From positions 622,001 to 686,000 of the forward strand of contig JAJEKV010000133.1 in the NCBI GenBank assembly GCA_021234155.1: a stretch of 64,000 nt of DNA. Direction: 5' to 3'. This document shows, one piece after another, positions 1 through 12,796 of the stretch. The translations under genes and the position numbers were made by a program. The notes beneath the pieces are model-generated. The model made no database searches. It was given only the letters and a program-made list of their open reading frames with translations, and was not told where the DNA came from. Every line of letters begins with the position of its first letter. Position 1 is the first letter of the stretch. This DNA is from Isoetes taiwanensis (Eukaryota > Streptophyta > Lycopodiopsida > Isoetales > Isoetaceae).

Positions 1-98
1 CTTCCTCCCCATAATTTCCATGTGCATCCCCATGTGCGCCCATCAATCCATGCCTTAAATTTGCGTTGGGTTGTCCATCAATGGTTGCATGATTGCAT

Positions 99-280
99 GA
101 CAGACAGACAGACAGACAGACAGACATTTACGTACAGGCGTGCAATGGGCATGCATGCACGCATGCATGCACGCATGCAGGCAACGGGCAAACAGAGCAT
201 GCGGATTGCAGCAGCGGTGGCGGCGCGGCGGCGGCGAGCGAGCGAGCGATTGTGCAAACAAAAGCGGGCGGCGGCGGCGT
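99..280. repeat. Microsatellite cluster
   Basis: Three simple-sequence blocks lie together: a GACA tetranucleotide run near 99-126, an alternating GCATGCAC/GCATGCAT run near 148-182, and GGC/GAGC-rich sequence near 218-280. Short open frames here on both strands are translations of these repeats and are not considered genes. Confidence 0.9.
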
Positions 281-839
281 GAACTCGACGATGTCTTTGC
301 TACTGAGGAAATAACTATTGTATTAACTTAACCTGGTTTCTAGTTTTTCCCTTTGAATCCGATGCCTCTCATCTCGTGTGGATTTTGGATTTAGCCTAAT
401 GCTCTCTCTCTTTCTCTTCTAAATGCTCTTCTGTTTTTGATGCTTCAGATTTTTCTGAATGGACCCTCTTTACCGCCGCTTCATTTTTCGTTCATCCAAT
501 TTGTATGCATTCGGATCTGTTTGTTTTGCCGGGACCGATCGGAATCTATCAATGACAAGGGAGCAAATGATTGCTTTCGGTTAGGTGGCGGATCATACGG
601 GTCTTGCAGTTCTTGGGTTGAGCCCTCTTGGCTATGGCAGCCCTAGAACGGCCCGGCAATGATGTCGAAGATAGCGACCTTGGCCATGTTTCACCTCCGT
701 AGCTTTTGGTTTCGTTTTTTGGTTAAGTGTTAGACCATTGATTTGTGGTTTTTCAAGGAAATTTAGATATGTGTATTTTGCTCGGTGTGGTTGGTAATCT
801 AATGGTTCGGTCACATGTAGCCGTTGATAGCGATACTTC
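281..839. other. Gene-free stretch
   Basis: No coding segment, RNA gene or repeat I can support. Short open frames show no recognisable motif. The stretch ends where similarity to the second LINE copy in the window begins. Confidence 0.5.
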
Positions 840-986
840 CCTATCACGGGGCCTGACTTCGCAAGTGCACATGCGAGCCAGGACAATCGGGGGAGGATCT
901 AGTGTGGTGGACTATGTGCTCAGAAGTTCTTGTGATATGCATCTCATCGATCCAAGCTTTAGGGTGGGCACAGTCGGGATGAGGAG

Positions 987-3460
987 GTGACTCGAGATCA
1001 CCTCCCACTTTATTTGGACCTGGTTTGGCAAGCCGCCAGAACCCCCACTATGCCAGCCCCTCGCCGTCCTCAGTTGAGACTAGATTATGAGCAGGCAGAG
1101 GACTACGCCGAGATGCTCATGGACGCCCTCCCAGTAATTCTGCAGACCTCCACACTAGAGCAGCAGACAGACCAGCTGACTTCGCTATTACGGGATGCAG
1201 CGGACAGGTGCTTTGGCAGACCCCCCCGCGTCGCCGCTCAGGGTCAGCAACATTCCCGCGTAACCGATGGTTTGATGCGGAGTGTAAAGAACGCAAGCGG
1301 CAGCTCCGTCACATTCAGATCCGTACCGCTTGCGAGCCACCACCGCATCAGCCCATCGGGAAGGACACAAAGGCGGTACCTTGCCGTGCATCGGGGGAGA
1401 TGTTCGCCCTTTGACACTCATCCTCGAACCTTTTGGCCAGAAAGTGCTTGACCAGCCCACCCACAGGGACATCACACCCGGGGAATGGTACTTGCAGCAG
1501 CTCTATGACCCGCCAGGGACGCGTACGCCCATACCCCCGCAGGATGGCCCCCCATTGGTTCTCGTGGGCGAGGATGTTGAGGAGGGGCTGCAGCGGGCCG
1601 CTAATGGGAAGGCGGTGACCTCGATGGTATGCGGTAGAGTTACTCAAATGGGGCGGTACTGACGGCTTGGCCCTCCTCACTACCACGTTCCAGCAGCATT
1701 GCGGGAAGGTCTCCCGGGTAATGGACCTGGCGCGAGGGTTGTTCCCATTCACAAAGCGGGCGACCCACCTTTCGCCCGCCAATTACGGGGCGATCATGGT
1801 GATTCGATATTTGCCAAACATTTGGGCGGCATTCTCGGCGGCCGATTGACCGGCCCGGGGTAGGCGCAGATGTGCGAGCCCTCACACAAAGTGGCTTTAG
1901 ACCCCGCCACTCAACGATTGACCATATCTTTACACTACGGGCCGATTGAAGACAAACGGAATCATCGGCGAGGACTTGTATTCTTTGCTTTGTGGACTTC
2001 AAAGGCTTTTTGATTCCCGTTCCTGAAAAGGCGTGGGCTAGAGCGCATCAGCCCCGGGGCTCCGCTACACATGCGAGAATGCCATATCTGGTGTATGAGA
2101 GTTGTTTTTGGCGAGGGATCACGGTAGGCCAAGATTAACATTCACCGATGTATTCGGGTCCTGTGAGGCTGCCCCCTCGCCAACACTTTTTGGCCTCTAC
2201 ATTGATCGGGCTAGAGCCCCGGCTTCGAGCATGGGGGGATGGCATACGGCTTTTGCACCCGGGTCATCCGCCCGGCTCATCTATCTTGGGGCGATGTTGG
2301 CCTGCTGGCCCACACCCCAGAAGCTATGCGCTGTCTCACGGACGCCCTAGACACATTTTGTCAGGCTACAGACATGCGCGTGAATCTGGCCAAGACCAGC
2401 GTGGTTCTCATATCCTCTTCACGTCACCCCATGCCTCCTGCACTCACATATCGGGGACAGCCTGTGGACGTCACGCCCACCTACAAGTACCTAGGGGTGG
2501 AGTTCCCCTCCTCCCTCTGGCTGGGCGTCTATCCTGCGGGAATGACAGCAGGCGCTTTATGCCATGCAGAACAACAGTCACCAGGCAGAGCTCTATGATT
2601 GGGGCCATCAGTCACATCTGTTCCGGGCACTGGTCGAGCCTGTCCTTCTGTACGGGGTCGAGGTTTGGGGCCCGGTCGTCTCTTTGGCGACATGGAATGA
2701 CTTGGGCGGTCGAAATGAAGGCATTTTGGCACGGGCACTTGGGGTGAAACCTTCAGGTCCCCTATCGGTCTGCTGCCCGGCTGGATTCTTCCGCCGGTGG
2801 CGAATTCTTGATAGACACATCGTCTATTTTTCGAGAAAGTGGTTACTATGGGTGATGCTGCGGCTCCTTTTTGGCTTAATTTTGGCCATGGGTCCTTGGC
2901 GCTTAGGGCTGTTGAAGGGGTAAAGAGATCGCTTCGCCCGGATGGAATGTGCTTGAGGGGCCTGGATCGTCAGGTAGGGGCAGCCTGTGTTCGTCGTGGC
3001 GACTGCCTGAGAGTACCTAGGCGCTTGTTTCCTTGGCAAGCTCGGGGACCCCCGCTCTCTGGCAGTCAAAATGGCCCATTACAAGGAGCACATCAGCCCT
3101 GTTAGCGGGGCCTACGCCTCTACTGCGTTCCCGGTACTTTGAAAAGCGCCGGACTCATTGCCTCGATTCGCCGCGGTGCCCACCATCTTAGCATCGAGGC
3201 CAGGCGGGTGGATTGGGAGCCCCGCCAGAGGGCTCGCCGGCCTTTGCCAAACGGGTGCCATTGAGGATGAGTCTCACACTTTCCGTGAGTTGCCCAAATT
3301 GACCAGATCCGGGCCGACACGCTCCCCTTAGTACGGCCGACTTGCCTTTGCATTTGCCGATGAACACACCGCCGGCAAGATGCGTCTCCGTGGGTCATAC
3401 ATTCGAGGTACCGGACTCGCGAGGTCACCTTTTGCCCCTGGCCGCCTTGATTAGGCACTA
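987..3460 (+). pseudogene. LINE ORF2 remnant (linker, reverse transcriptase, C-terminal zinc region)
   Basis: The reading frame is scattered over several open segments. In order: a linker region (987-1450); reverse-transcriptase motif 0 (NGKAV, about 1600); the motif 1-2 block QSGFRPRHSTIDHIFTLR (about 1880-1940); the region of the catalytic YADD box (about 2275-2300), here disrupted to LIYLG; the strand pattern DTFCQATDMRVNLAKT (about 2350-2395); the post-RT block YGVEVWGP (about 2650); and a degenerate C-terminal segment AIEDESHTFRE (about 3260) that in plant LINEs is part of a Cys/His knuckle, with the cysteines lost here. The motif order is that of APE-type LINE ORF2. It cannot encode an active enzyme. 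Confidence 0.8.
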
Positions 3461-3656
3461 CTGGGTGTGGTGCATGACCGTGATATATTTCGCAGTTTTA
3501 AGATTTCATATGTTAGGGGATAGCTTGTCGGCGGTGATTGTCGCCACGTTTTTTCCTCGAAAACCCTTGGGCGGGTTTTTTAATCCGTTTTTTTACGCTT
3601 CTTTGCGTTTTGTATTAGGTCCCATAGACCGATTGGTCTCCGTGGACGATAAAAGA

Positions 3657-3680
3657 ATCTTCCTTCCTTCCTTCCTTCCT
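3657..3680 (+). repeat. (TTCC)n tail of LINE copy 1
   Basis: Six tandem TTCC units directly follow the conserved 3' end of the LINE. Copy 2 carries the same tetranucleotide, as GGAA read on the plus strand, at the equivalent place near 33,345-33,362, so the tail belongs to the element and is not chance microsatellite. Confidence 0.85.
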
Positions 3681-3689
3681 ATCAATCAT

Positions 3690-4757
3690 GGAAAAGTGAA
3701 GGGTCACATGCATCAGAATGATAGCAATGGAGTCCAGTTCAGTTCACAGGGATTGTTTCAAATTTCCTTCCCTCGGTTGAATGAATTCCTATTGACAGAA
3801 CTGCTCGTTCTCAACACGTGGCTCAAAAGTTCTTCATCACAAACTTAACTTTTGAACTGCTTTTGCAAGAAAGAAGGAAGAAGGCCTAAAGTGGTTGACG
3901 GCTTCATATAACCCCTGCACTAAAATTAGGTTCATGTTAACAAGAAACGCTTCCTGTTGACCGCTACATGTGAACGGACCCTAAGTTACTTGAGTATTGA
4001 TGTGGCTTAAAGCTTGTTGTGTTGGAAGAACACGTAGCTCTCATACTTCAAAAATAGGGGGGTTTGGCCCCGAAAAATCCCGCCATTCTTAAACTTTTCC
4101 GACGAGTTAAAAAATTCTCGACAATTTTTTGCAAAAAAATTGGAAAATAGGCAATCTTTTTTCTGGTAATATGAAATGAAAGGCAGCATTTTTCCCAGTT
4201 GGATGGGCTACTAAATTCGAGCCTTGGTAGCCCCTTCATGGTGCCTTGGCCAACTTTTTCATTTCGGTGGTGGACAAGGACACATATTAATGTGATTCTT
4301 TTACGTGACATTTCAGTGGGTAGCCTGAGCTGAAAGGTGATTCTGCACGATTCCAATAATTCGACCCATTCAAGATGCCCCATTCTAGAAATACAGGTCA
4401 CAATGCTGGCTTTTTTATCCTTTAACCACAATCACGATCTGATAATATGTTACGAGTAGCTAAATTCTTGCACGCATTTTTTCATAAGCCCATCTTGAGG
4501 TTATATGGCCTACCTTATATGGCCCATCTTGCGGTTTTATGGCTATCCAGTTTCAAAATAGGTACGGCTTGTCATAACGTTATGCAGTTTTAAACAAATT
4601 TGGTTCTTCCTCAATGTTGTTTTCACTTATCTCATCTCTACATGTGAAGATTGATGATAAGAAAACCCAATAACATGAAACGTAACTTCCAGAATTCACT
4701 TCTAAAAATATAATCCCTTACACAAAGTTTACTATGTAGTCACAACCAAGTTGTTAA
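3690..4757. other. Gene-free stretch
   Basis: AT-rich sequence with one modest open frame on the minus strand (4048-4431) that has no motif I recognise. Nothing else is supported. Confidence 0.5.
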
Positions 4758-5025
4758 AGAGAAATATTTGTGGCGGCTGGCGGCGGTAAATTTCTTGTAT
4801 TGATAAATTTAAGCAATAAAGACCGCAAAGCAATTTACATATAGTTTAGGTATAGCCATAAGATATGTGATAGAATGGGTGCATAATACTTTGTCAAAAC
4901 TTAGGTTGAGATAAATAGGGGCCTTCCTTATCTAAACTATATAATTGCTACAAGAAACTTATCGCGGCGGCCAAGGCCGCCGCGAACGTTTCTCTTCCCC
5001 TTGGCCGCCGCGAACGTTTCTCTTT
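4758..5025. mobile_element. MITE with GC-rich palindromic termini (CGCGGCGGCC family)
   Basis: An AT-rich core of roughly 170 bp sits between imperfect inverted ends. The left end reads GAGAAATATTTGTGGCGGC and continues to AAATTTCTTGTATTG. The right end, read inward on the minus strand, is GAGAAACGTTCGCGGCGGCC followed by the mirror half and AAGTTTCTTGTAGCAATT. The right terminus holds a perfect palindrome with arm CGCGGCGGCC (4963-4984), and its outer part is repeated once more to about 5025. Related ends recur at 37,958-38,004 and 55,116-55,160. No coding capacity. Confidence 0.7.
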
Positions 5026-8000
5026 CCCAACCTTTTGTATACAATCAGAAGTTTATTCGGATCATATGATATATAATTCAAGAACATGTGGGACTTGGAC
5101 TCATATTGTTGCCATATGGTCTCGTATCCATATGATATGTGGGTGTTACGGGAACATTTCTCTCATGCTTCAGAACATGCAGGATTTGGACTTGCAGTTT
5201 TTGTTCTAAAAGGAAAAATGTGTGATTTGCATGCTCCCTTGCAATCTAATTATCCTTTCCTCAAAAAATTGTTGATAGGAGTTATTTCCATTGTCAGCAA
5301 CTGAAGCCTCTGACTAACAATTTGTTTGAAAGAGCATGCAATGTCATCTGTACATACAACTCATGTTTGAGTACAAAAGTTGCATGTCAATTTTATAATA
5401 GCTATGGGATGAAAGAAAAGACTACATTTGTCAAAATTTGAAGATTTAAGCTATTTTTTGAAGATTTAGAAGTGCCATAATACGAACATTGTTATTTACA
5501 TGCGTCAGGCATTATAGTTGTAGTGTTGCATTGATAAAAAGGTGGGTAACCCGAAGAAATTCCACAACCTTGCTAGCATACAATTTACAAATAATGTCCA
5601 TTTTAAGTGATACGTATAAAACCATCTTAGATGAAGTAGGTAGAACAGAGGCCATCTTAGATGAAGTAGGTAGAACAGAGGTCATCTTTTTGATCTATTC
5701 TACCTACTTCCATTGATCTTGGAACATCATTATATGATGAAAAGCATTCATCCGTTCTATTTTAAGGTTCCTGTCAAATTTTGAGTAATGGTTGCAATCA
5801 CCATGCCAGTGGTCATCCTACCTTTGACATGTATTCCACCTAAGCAATTTGTAGATACACATTACGGTCCTCAACAACAACAAAATAACAGGAATATTCA
5901 GTGACACTTTCCAATACACTAACTCCTTCGGTCTACATTGCTTTTATGTTTTATCTCAAACATAGCCAGAGAAACAAATTACCAATAAGTCAAAATCAAT
6001 TTCCTTGGGAGCTTTCTCATCGGTGATGGGTAGACGTTCATATTCAACTTTATAACCTTCATTTGCCAAACGCTCATACACCCCGCACCGTGAAAGCATG
6101 ATGAGGTGTATAGAGCCATTTTAAACTAATCTGCTCTCATAGATGGTGTAAAACCTATATTTACCTCTAACGGAGTCTGCACAAAAAACTCGCTAACATT
6201 CTCCCATTGGTCAAACATCTGACCATCTGGCTTCTCGTCACACACCAATATCTTATTTGCATATCTTCATGAAAATTAATAAATCGTAAAGTTGCGTCTT
6301 TAAAACAGAGAGAAAAAATTCAACACAAATGGCTTCCTTTAAAACATCACTCTTCAATCGAGCTTCCATGTCCTCCAAGCTTATCCTATTTATTCCTTGT
6401 AGTCTTGTACCATATATGGTTAATAAATATGTCCAAGCAAGTATAATGGAATGAGATTAAAAATGCGTATGAATTTATCAAACCATGACTGCTAAGTAGA
6501 TACACAATGCAGTGGATAACTAGATACGCACATTGTAAAAATAGTAATATAATTCTTCACATGCTCATACATAAGCCTTGTCCTCCAATAAATCTGCACC
6601 TCGACATAGAAATAGGTCTACTATCTATGCCCAACAATACTCTCTTATTTCTTGTGATAAAAGTAGTCAAACTGGTGACTGAAACAACCCTTAATTCATA
6701 ATGCCATCATGACGCCAACTTTGGTCACTTCATCTGATATGCAACATGTCTATGCTTATCATGATAATTACACCGCAGAACCCACTCCATCAAACTAAGC
6801 ACATCAACCCTAATGAATTTATTCATGAAAAACTATTGAAAAGTGAGAAGTCGACACTTTGGTATTCCGTTTTGAAAAATGGCCTTTCAACCTCTCTCAA
6901 GACAAATGGTCGCCCATTTATATAAATGACCTTAGAACAAAGATGTTTTTAGTATGGTACTTTCCGCTTCTTCGTGAGCTAAAAATTTTGACTACTTACC
7001 GGCTCCTCCCTTAGATTGTACCAAAGCACCTTCTTATTGCCTCCAATAAGGTTAAGCACATTAAGTATTCCTTCAATTGTTCGAATGGCAACACCATATA
7101 TGGGCAATGACACCACCCGACAGAGTGCAACATTTGCAATTTAACATCCTTGATAGAGATAATTCTTTTCCATGCAATGCAATATGCAAGTCTCGCTAAT
7201 GATTTTCAAATTACAAACGAAATAAAGATTAAACACACAATACTTGAATTGCTAAGAAGCACTACCGATGATTTGGAGCTCCAGCACATGGGGCGCAGCT
7301 TTTGTTCTCCGACAATCAGGAAAAATGATCACTCTTTAGTATGGTCTTCTTCCCAAACGCATGACCGCATCTCAAGATAATGGCATTCTCTCGGCTCCCC
7401 GCACAATCAAAACGCCCATCTTGTGCGTAGCACCATTTATTAGCCTCCTTCAAATTTTGCCTCGGTTTTCACTTCTCGCTTAGCATCAAAGATGAAACCT
7501 AAGCACCTAATATGGGCACAGAGAAGCATGAAAACATAGGGCTCTGGAAGCTCGCCTTTTGGCACCTCAAATAATCAGGAAGTGGCCTGGGATCATGGTT
7601 TTGCTCAAGAACCCAAAGAAAGGGATTTCTTGCAGAGCAAGAAAGAAAGGAAAAAGATCCAAAACCTGGTTAGCTTTTGGATTGCAAAGGATGTAATGAT
7701 CTTTCTTCACCATTGGCTTACCTCCTACATTAGTAAGAAACACCATTGGCGACCTCCTACATTAGTATCTGAGCTATGGCGGCAATGTGTGAGAGCTGAT
7801 CTCGCCAGAATGGAGCAGAGTGGAGAGCAGAGCATTCGACGGAGGAGATTCGTTCAAAGAAGATAAGAACAAAAACGTGGCATCGCTAGGTTTTTTCTTT
7901 TTTCTTGAATTTGAAAATGCAATGGGCGATAACGTGTCAAAATACGTACAAGCGCCAGCCCGAAAAATTACCTTCTTATTTTTTAAGAACAGAAAATGAT

Positions 8001-8475
8001 ACTGCTTTATATATGGAATGATAGGCAAGATGCCTTGAGAATATACGTTTATATTCCTTCTTATTTGAGTGACACATTTCTAGTCTGTCCAGGGGAAAAT
8101 ATCAGGAAAGTAACTTCATAAAATTTGAAAATTACAAGGACAACAAGTATATCTAGCCCTGCCTACTTTTTGGCCGCTCAACGGAGATGACTTCTAATCC
8201 TTAGCTTGCTGGATCCGATGCAAGAGGTAAGGCCGCCGTGTTGAATCGAGTGCAACCGGATTACACAACTTTTGAAGAAGGCAACCTCTCACATCCATGC
8301 CAAGCGGTGACAAATATGCCCAAAGACCTCCACCTCGCGAGGAGGATTCGCAAGGAGAAGCCGTGAAGAGCTCCAGTTTAGTAAACTATATAAATATAAG
8401 TTTTTCCTGTACATTTTACTCGTTATCTATAAAAGTAATTTTCTCTGTAGATTAATCTCCTCTTTGATATGAAAG
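5026..8475. other. Long AT-rich gene-free stretch
   Basis: Only short open frames are present, none with recognisable motifs. Apart from a short tandem duplication near 5622-5681 I see no structured feature. Confidence 0.5.
5622..5681. repeat. 30-bp tandem duplication
   Basis: Two adjacent near-perfect copies of a 30-bp unit beginning CCATCTTAGATGAAGTAGG. A short inverted echo, TTCTACCTACTT, follows at about 5697. Confidence 0.85.
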
Positions 8476-8683
8476 TATTCTTGTATAAATTAAATGATAG
8501 TAGAATCCTTTGCATCTTACTTAGAATGCTCTTATTAGCTAAGTAGCATAAAATTCTGACCTAGAAATAAAAAAATGCATATTCTTGTATAAATTAAATG
8601 ATAGTAGAATCCTTTGCAGCTTACTTAGAATTCTCTTAATTAGCTAAGTAGCATAAAATTCTGACCTAGAAATAAAAAATTGG
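8476..8683. repeat. 104-bp tandem duplication
   Basis: Two head-to-tail copies, both starting TATTCTTGTATAAATTAAAT and both ending in CTGACCTAGAAATAAAAAA, with only a few differences (such as GCATCTTAC/GCAGCTTAC). The AT-rich unit has no coding content. Confidence 0.9.
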
Positions 8684-9089
8684 CTCGAATCGCCAACCTG
8701 TGTGAGTCCGCATAAACGCCTGTCAGGTTACACATGTGCCAAGGCCACGAACCCACCCGAGTCACTTGATTTAGGGCAAAATTGATCCAAATTTTGTACT
8801 AAAAGATGTTAGAATGATTAGAAATTGTCTAGAAATACAGTGTAGCACTTTAAATTTGTTAAAAATATCCAAAAATAGCTAAAATCGGCCAATCCGGGTG
8901 AGTTCTGCTAAAACGCCTCTCTCGGACGCTGCACCCCTTCCGCACGAACCCACTCGGTTTACCCATATTTGCACCTTTAGATGTCTTTTTAGTATGAAAT
9001 AAGTTGCTAGTTAGTTTAGGAATGACCCAAATAAGCATTTTAGGATCTTGTAATTCTTAAAATTGTTGACTTTTGGCAGAAATCAAGGC

Positions 9090-9245
9090 ACCAGGGTGAG
9101 TCCGCGCCAAAGGCTCGTGCGTTGAGAACGCAGACATCATTTCATCAAAGGCTCGTGCATTGAGAACGCAGACATCATTGGCGCGAATGCACCCGCTCAT
9201 GCGTTGAGAACGCAGATATCATTGGCGCGAACGCACCCGAGTCAC
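9090..9245. repeat. Short tandem cassette with GTTGAGAACGCAGA
   Basis: The motif CGTGCGTTGAGAACGCAGA and its variants occur three times (about 9116, 9154, 9199), each followed by CATCATT or TATCATT. The preceding sequence repeats a GGTGAGTCCGC/GGTGAGTTCTGC motif at about 8700, 8897 and 9094. A further direct repeat, GCCAATTTTGCTTAGAAAAG, lies at about 9267 and 9312. Function unknown. Confidence 0.75.
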
Positions 9246-9489
9246 ATGATTTCGAGCAAAAAGTTTGCCAATTTTGCTTAGAAAAGGTCCTTGGTGCACA
9301 TTGTAGCCATTTTGCCAATTTTGCTTAGAAAAGGTCCTTGGTGCATAATCTCCCATGCATTCTAGTGTGTTGTAGTACCCCATTCTAGCTTTTCAATCTA
9401 TTTGAACCTCATCTTAAAATAATTCCCACAATAGTAGAAATCGAACCTCCCACCCACAAGGATGAACCCCCCCAAACCCCCCGTGCCAA

Positions 9490-12400
9490 CCACTGAGGGC
9501 GGGCATCGTTTGTATTTGAATTATAATCCTTAATTAGTTTAAGCTTTAACACGTTAGATAATATTAATGGCCAAGCCTTAGAGGTAGAACCAAGACCCTT
9601 AAGCTAGATAGAGATAGCATCTGCATTTATCCTAGCTTAGTTGTCGCTCTTATCTTGCTAAGTGTCTTCTTGTCTACATATAGGTAGTAAAATCAAACAT
9701 TTTTCTTGGAAACCCAGCTAGTTTCCAAGGCCTTAGAAATTGTTGTCACACGTTGGTATGATACACCAACACACGTTATAGGTGCGCTACCATCAAGTGT
9801 CTTCCGTCATGCCTTTGTATCATAGATAATTATCTAGGAATTCATTCTATCTAGGTAATTTAGTCTAACACACCAAGTACACCCAGTGAATAAGTCTCCT
9901 TATACCACCCCATGATAGTAAATAAGTACCTTTCTCAGTGCCTAGTAAAGTGCCAATTGCCAAGTGGGTCAATTGAAGTAGAGTGGATAAAGGTATAAAA
10001 ATAGGGTTTGTAGAGTAAATAGACGTAAATAATTGTTGTTGTGGTAGTATTAGTTGCCTTGTGCACTTAGGGCAGTAAAATAGGTCAGGAGAACCTTCGT
10101 TGCAGATCCTCAAGCCTCGACAGTGGAGCCACTCGACAAACATCAACGAATTGAAGGAAGAGGGCAACCTTATAGAGGAAACTTCAGCAAATCAAAGGCC
10201 AAGATGGTGTACGGGGAAGCCCGAACACAAATAATAAAGGGGAGCCTACAGGAAGGACGATTGTGACATCAAGAATAGACACAAGACTTGCCAAGAGGGC
10301 TATCCAACAGCCAATGGGCATCATGGCACTTACAAATTGATCACATTAGGGGAGGAACATCTCCTAGTCAAGGATATTCTCCAAGTGCCATATTGTCTTG
10401 AGGAACGACCCCACATCGATGACTAATTTCACAGCTACGCCACCAACAAGTAGACGACTTCATCGACTTATAATATCAAGAGTCCTAAAGGATAAGACTG
10501 GACATACCTCCTAGGAAGGGCAACTATCGCAGATATACAGGCCATAGTACTATCAGATTTAGACTTCAAGCAAACATGCTTTGTCTAAGGAGGTATTACA
10601 AGCCAGCAAGGGTGGGCTGCTCAGAAATAGGAATATGGCAACACCGCAACAAACTTTTCCTCATCAGCCCCGATACTTCAGATCAGCTACATCAACCTCG
10701 ACAAGTACCATCTCAAGATCATGACGATCTTCTACCTTAGAGATTGGAGGTCAAACACCATCAAGAAGAGGCACCATGGGGGACTAAATACCAGCATTAC
10801 TAACTGATCAGTCAAAATTACAATCCCTGTACATGGATGCAAATAAGCTTCTCTTAGAAAAAGAAGTTGCACAGAAGTGGTAAAGTACTCGATATTGTCT
10901 TCATCCTTATAACAGCAGCATGTGGCCGCAAGATGAAGAATCAAATCAACAAGGTCAACACAACAATATCAATTCAGGAGTTAGAAGAATCATCCTCAAA
11001 CCTTGTAACCTTCAAGGCAGATGAGCCGACATGAAAGATTCTACACAGTGGTGAACATTACCTTCAAGCCTTTGGGATGCGACACCGAGCCTTCTGTCGC
11101 CACTACATCACCAAGTCCACTAAGATGGATAACTTTAATGAAGATAGTCAACATCAACATTAAGGACGAGAAGAGTCAAGAGTCAGAATATGTTTGACAA
11201 AAGAAAGTAGGGCACACGAATGATTATACAACAACTCCAAGGAGACCAGATTTTTCAACAAAGTATGGATCATCGCCTTGCTACCCCAATGACTAACGAC
11301 TACACCAGCTTTAAACAAGCTAGAGGACCTATCATATAGTTGAATATTTTAGAATTATGAATGATAACATCCATGATGGGATGGGGACAAAATTTTGAGT
11401 AGATTTTTGTCATTTCTTTTAGAAGGGATGGACCCAATAATGGAGCAGAGCTTCAAGGATTGGGAAGAAAAACATATGGAGTACAATAATTGTATACATT
11501 GATGACAGATATCCAACATATTGGAACCTCTTCATGAGCTTGATCACCTCGCTAAGAAGGATTCAATAATAGGATAACCGTCGACCATGTATATGACGAG
11601 TACTTCCACAACATAAGGAATAATCCGACCAAATGAAGGGAAGCAATCTAATAAGTCCGGCCAACTTCTTAGATGGCATCAACTCAAAGGTGGGACTATT
11701 TCAAATGGGCAATATTTAAGAAAAAGGGGAGATCCTAGAGTATAGATTGGATCTGAAACAAGAATAATTATTTAATCACATAGTTTTTTATGTGTGCCCA
11801 AAAGTAAGGTCATGCTTACTAAACTTGTGGCCATAGGATTTATGTAAGTAGTTCTTTGCACCTCCTAGATGGCGGACATCTTTAAGAGCAAGACTCTTAA
11901 GTCTAAATCTAGGCCAGTAATTATGGCAAGGCCGAGTAATTAGCAGCACCAAAGGAACAAGAGTCAAGTTCGACATCAACCTTAAAAGCTTTTAAAGTAG
12001 AGCATCGGCACCAACTTATGTACATTGGCAAGTATGACCTCATAATAGGCATGGAATATTAAAGCCGGTTAAGGCAATAATTGATTATCATAAACAAGAG
12101 ATGTTTATCCTAGCACCAAAGGACAATTACCTTATAATTAAAGTTAAGGAAGTAATTTCAATCGTGTAACGCATGTCAGTGAAGCAATTACTAAGTGCGT
12201 CACGAGGAACGAGGTCATACATACTTAAGCTACAAGTCGTCGACCCCGACCACAACAGTAAGAAGGAAGATGCTACTTCGGAACAGTTGCCTCGGCCAAT
12301 TTCGAAGTTAATCAAGAAGTTCCATGATATACCTCCAGACAAAATTTGAGAGCTTTTGCTCTATAGAGGCGTAGAGTCTGAAATCACTCTTGCACCAGAT

Positions 12401-12510
12401 GTAGAGCCGACCAGCAAAGCTCTTTATAGAATGAGCACTTCCGAGCTAGCAGAGCTCAAGAAGCTTGTAGGAGTTGATCGACTTGGGATCCTTTCGGCCA
12501 GGATGGAAAA
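9490..12510 (+). mobile_element. Decayed Ty3/gypsy-like LTR retrotransposon
   Basis: The clearest signal is at the downstream end, where a protease-like segment and the start of reverse transcriptase are legible. Upstream, 9490-10,100 has promoter-like character, with TATAAAAATAGGG at about 9994, and could be the remains of an LTR, but I found no matching second LTR and no primer site. Between 10,100 and 12,000 all frames are closed. The assignment rests on the pol fragment; the left boundary is a guess. Confidence 0.45.
12015..12510 (+). pseudogene. Gypsy-type protease/reverse transcriptase remnant
   Basis: Around 12,027 the translation GKYDLIIGMEY resembles the flap and post-active-site segment of Ty3/gypsy proteases (FDIILGMDWL type), interrupted by stops. 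At 12,374-12,470 the frame reads ESEITLAPDVEPTSKALYRM and then STSELAELKKLV, matching the conserved start of gypsy reverse transcriptases (I-L-P-G-x-x-P, YRMSPxELxELK). The frame is lost soon after, before any catalytic motif, and a different sequence leads into the microsatellite at 12.68 kb. It is a truncated, inactive fossil. Confidence 0.6.
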
Positions 12511-12675
12511 TATTTCTCTCAATGAACTGTAAGAAAAAACCAACAAACAATTTTTTGAGTCCCGATTTCTATAAGGTTTTTGCTGTGTGCTTTCAACTCC
12601 TGCAAGTCGGAATGGGACCTGAGATCATGTGCATATGCTCAAAAAATGGATTTGAGGCATAAAAGAGCAAAACTC

Positions 12676-12796
12676 CCTCTCCTCCCTCCCTCCCTCCCTC
12701 CCTCCCCTCCCCCCTCCCTCCCTCCCCTCTCCCCTCTCCCTCTCCCTCTCCCTCCCCCCCCCCCCCCCAGGCGCTGCACACACACACACACACATA
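12676..12796. repeat. Composite CT/C/CA microsatellite
   Basis: A pyrimidine tract of CTCCC units passes into a run of about 14 C and then into a (CA)n run. The open frames on both strands here are low-complexity translations. Confidence 0.95.

Larger units (their letters stand above)
840..3681 (+). mobile_element. LINE copy 1, 5'-truncated, GC-rich
   Basis: This non-LTR retrotransposon copy is related in reverse orientation to the longer copy at 33.3-37.6 kb. Similarity starts near 850 (AAGTGCACATGCGAGCC here, AAGTGCACATGCAGACG there) and runs to a shared 3' end, CCGTGGACGATAAAA followed by a (TTCC)n tail instead of poly-A. Compared with copy 2 it lacks the ORF1 and most of the endonuclease region, as expected for incomplete reverse transcription. 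Base composition is far richer in G+C and CpG than the AT-rich flanks. Stops and frameshifts throughout make it inactive. Confidence 0.85.

Noticed and set aside
22-331. Several overlapping short open frames near the left edge
   Set aside because: They are translations of GACA, GCATGCAC and GGC repeats on both strands, with no independent coding evidence.
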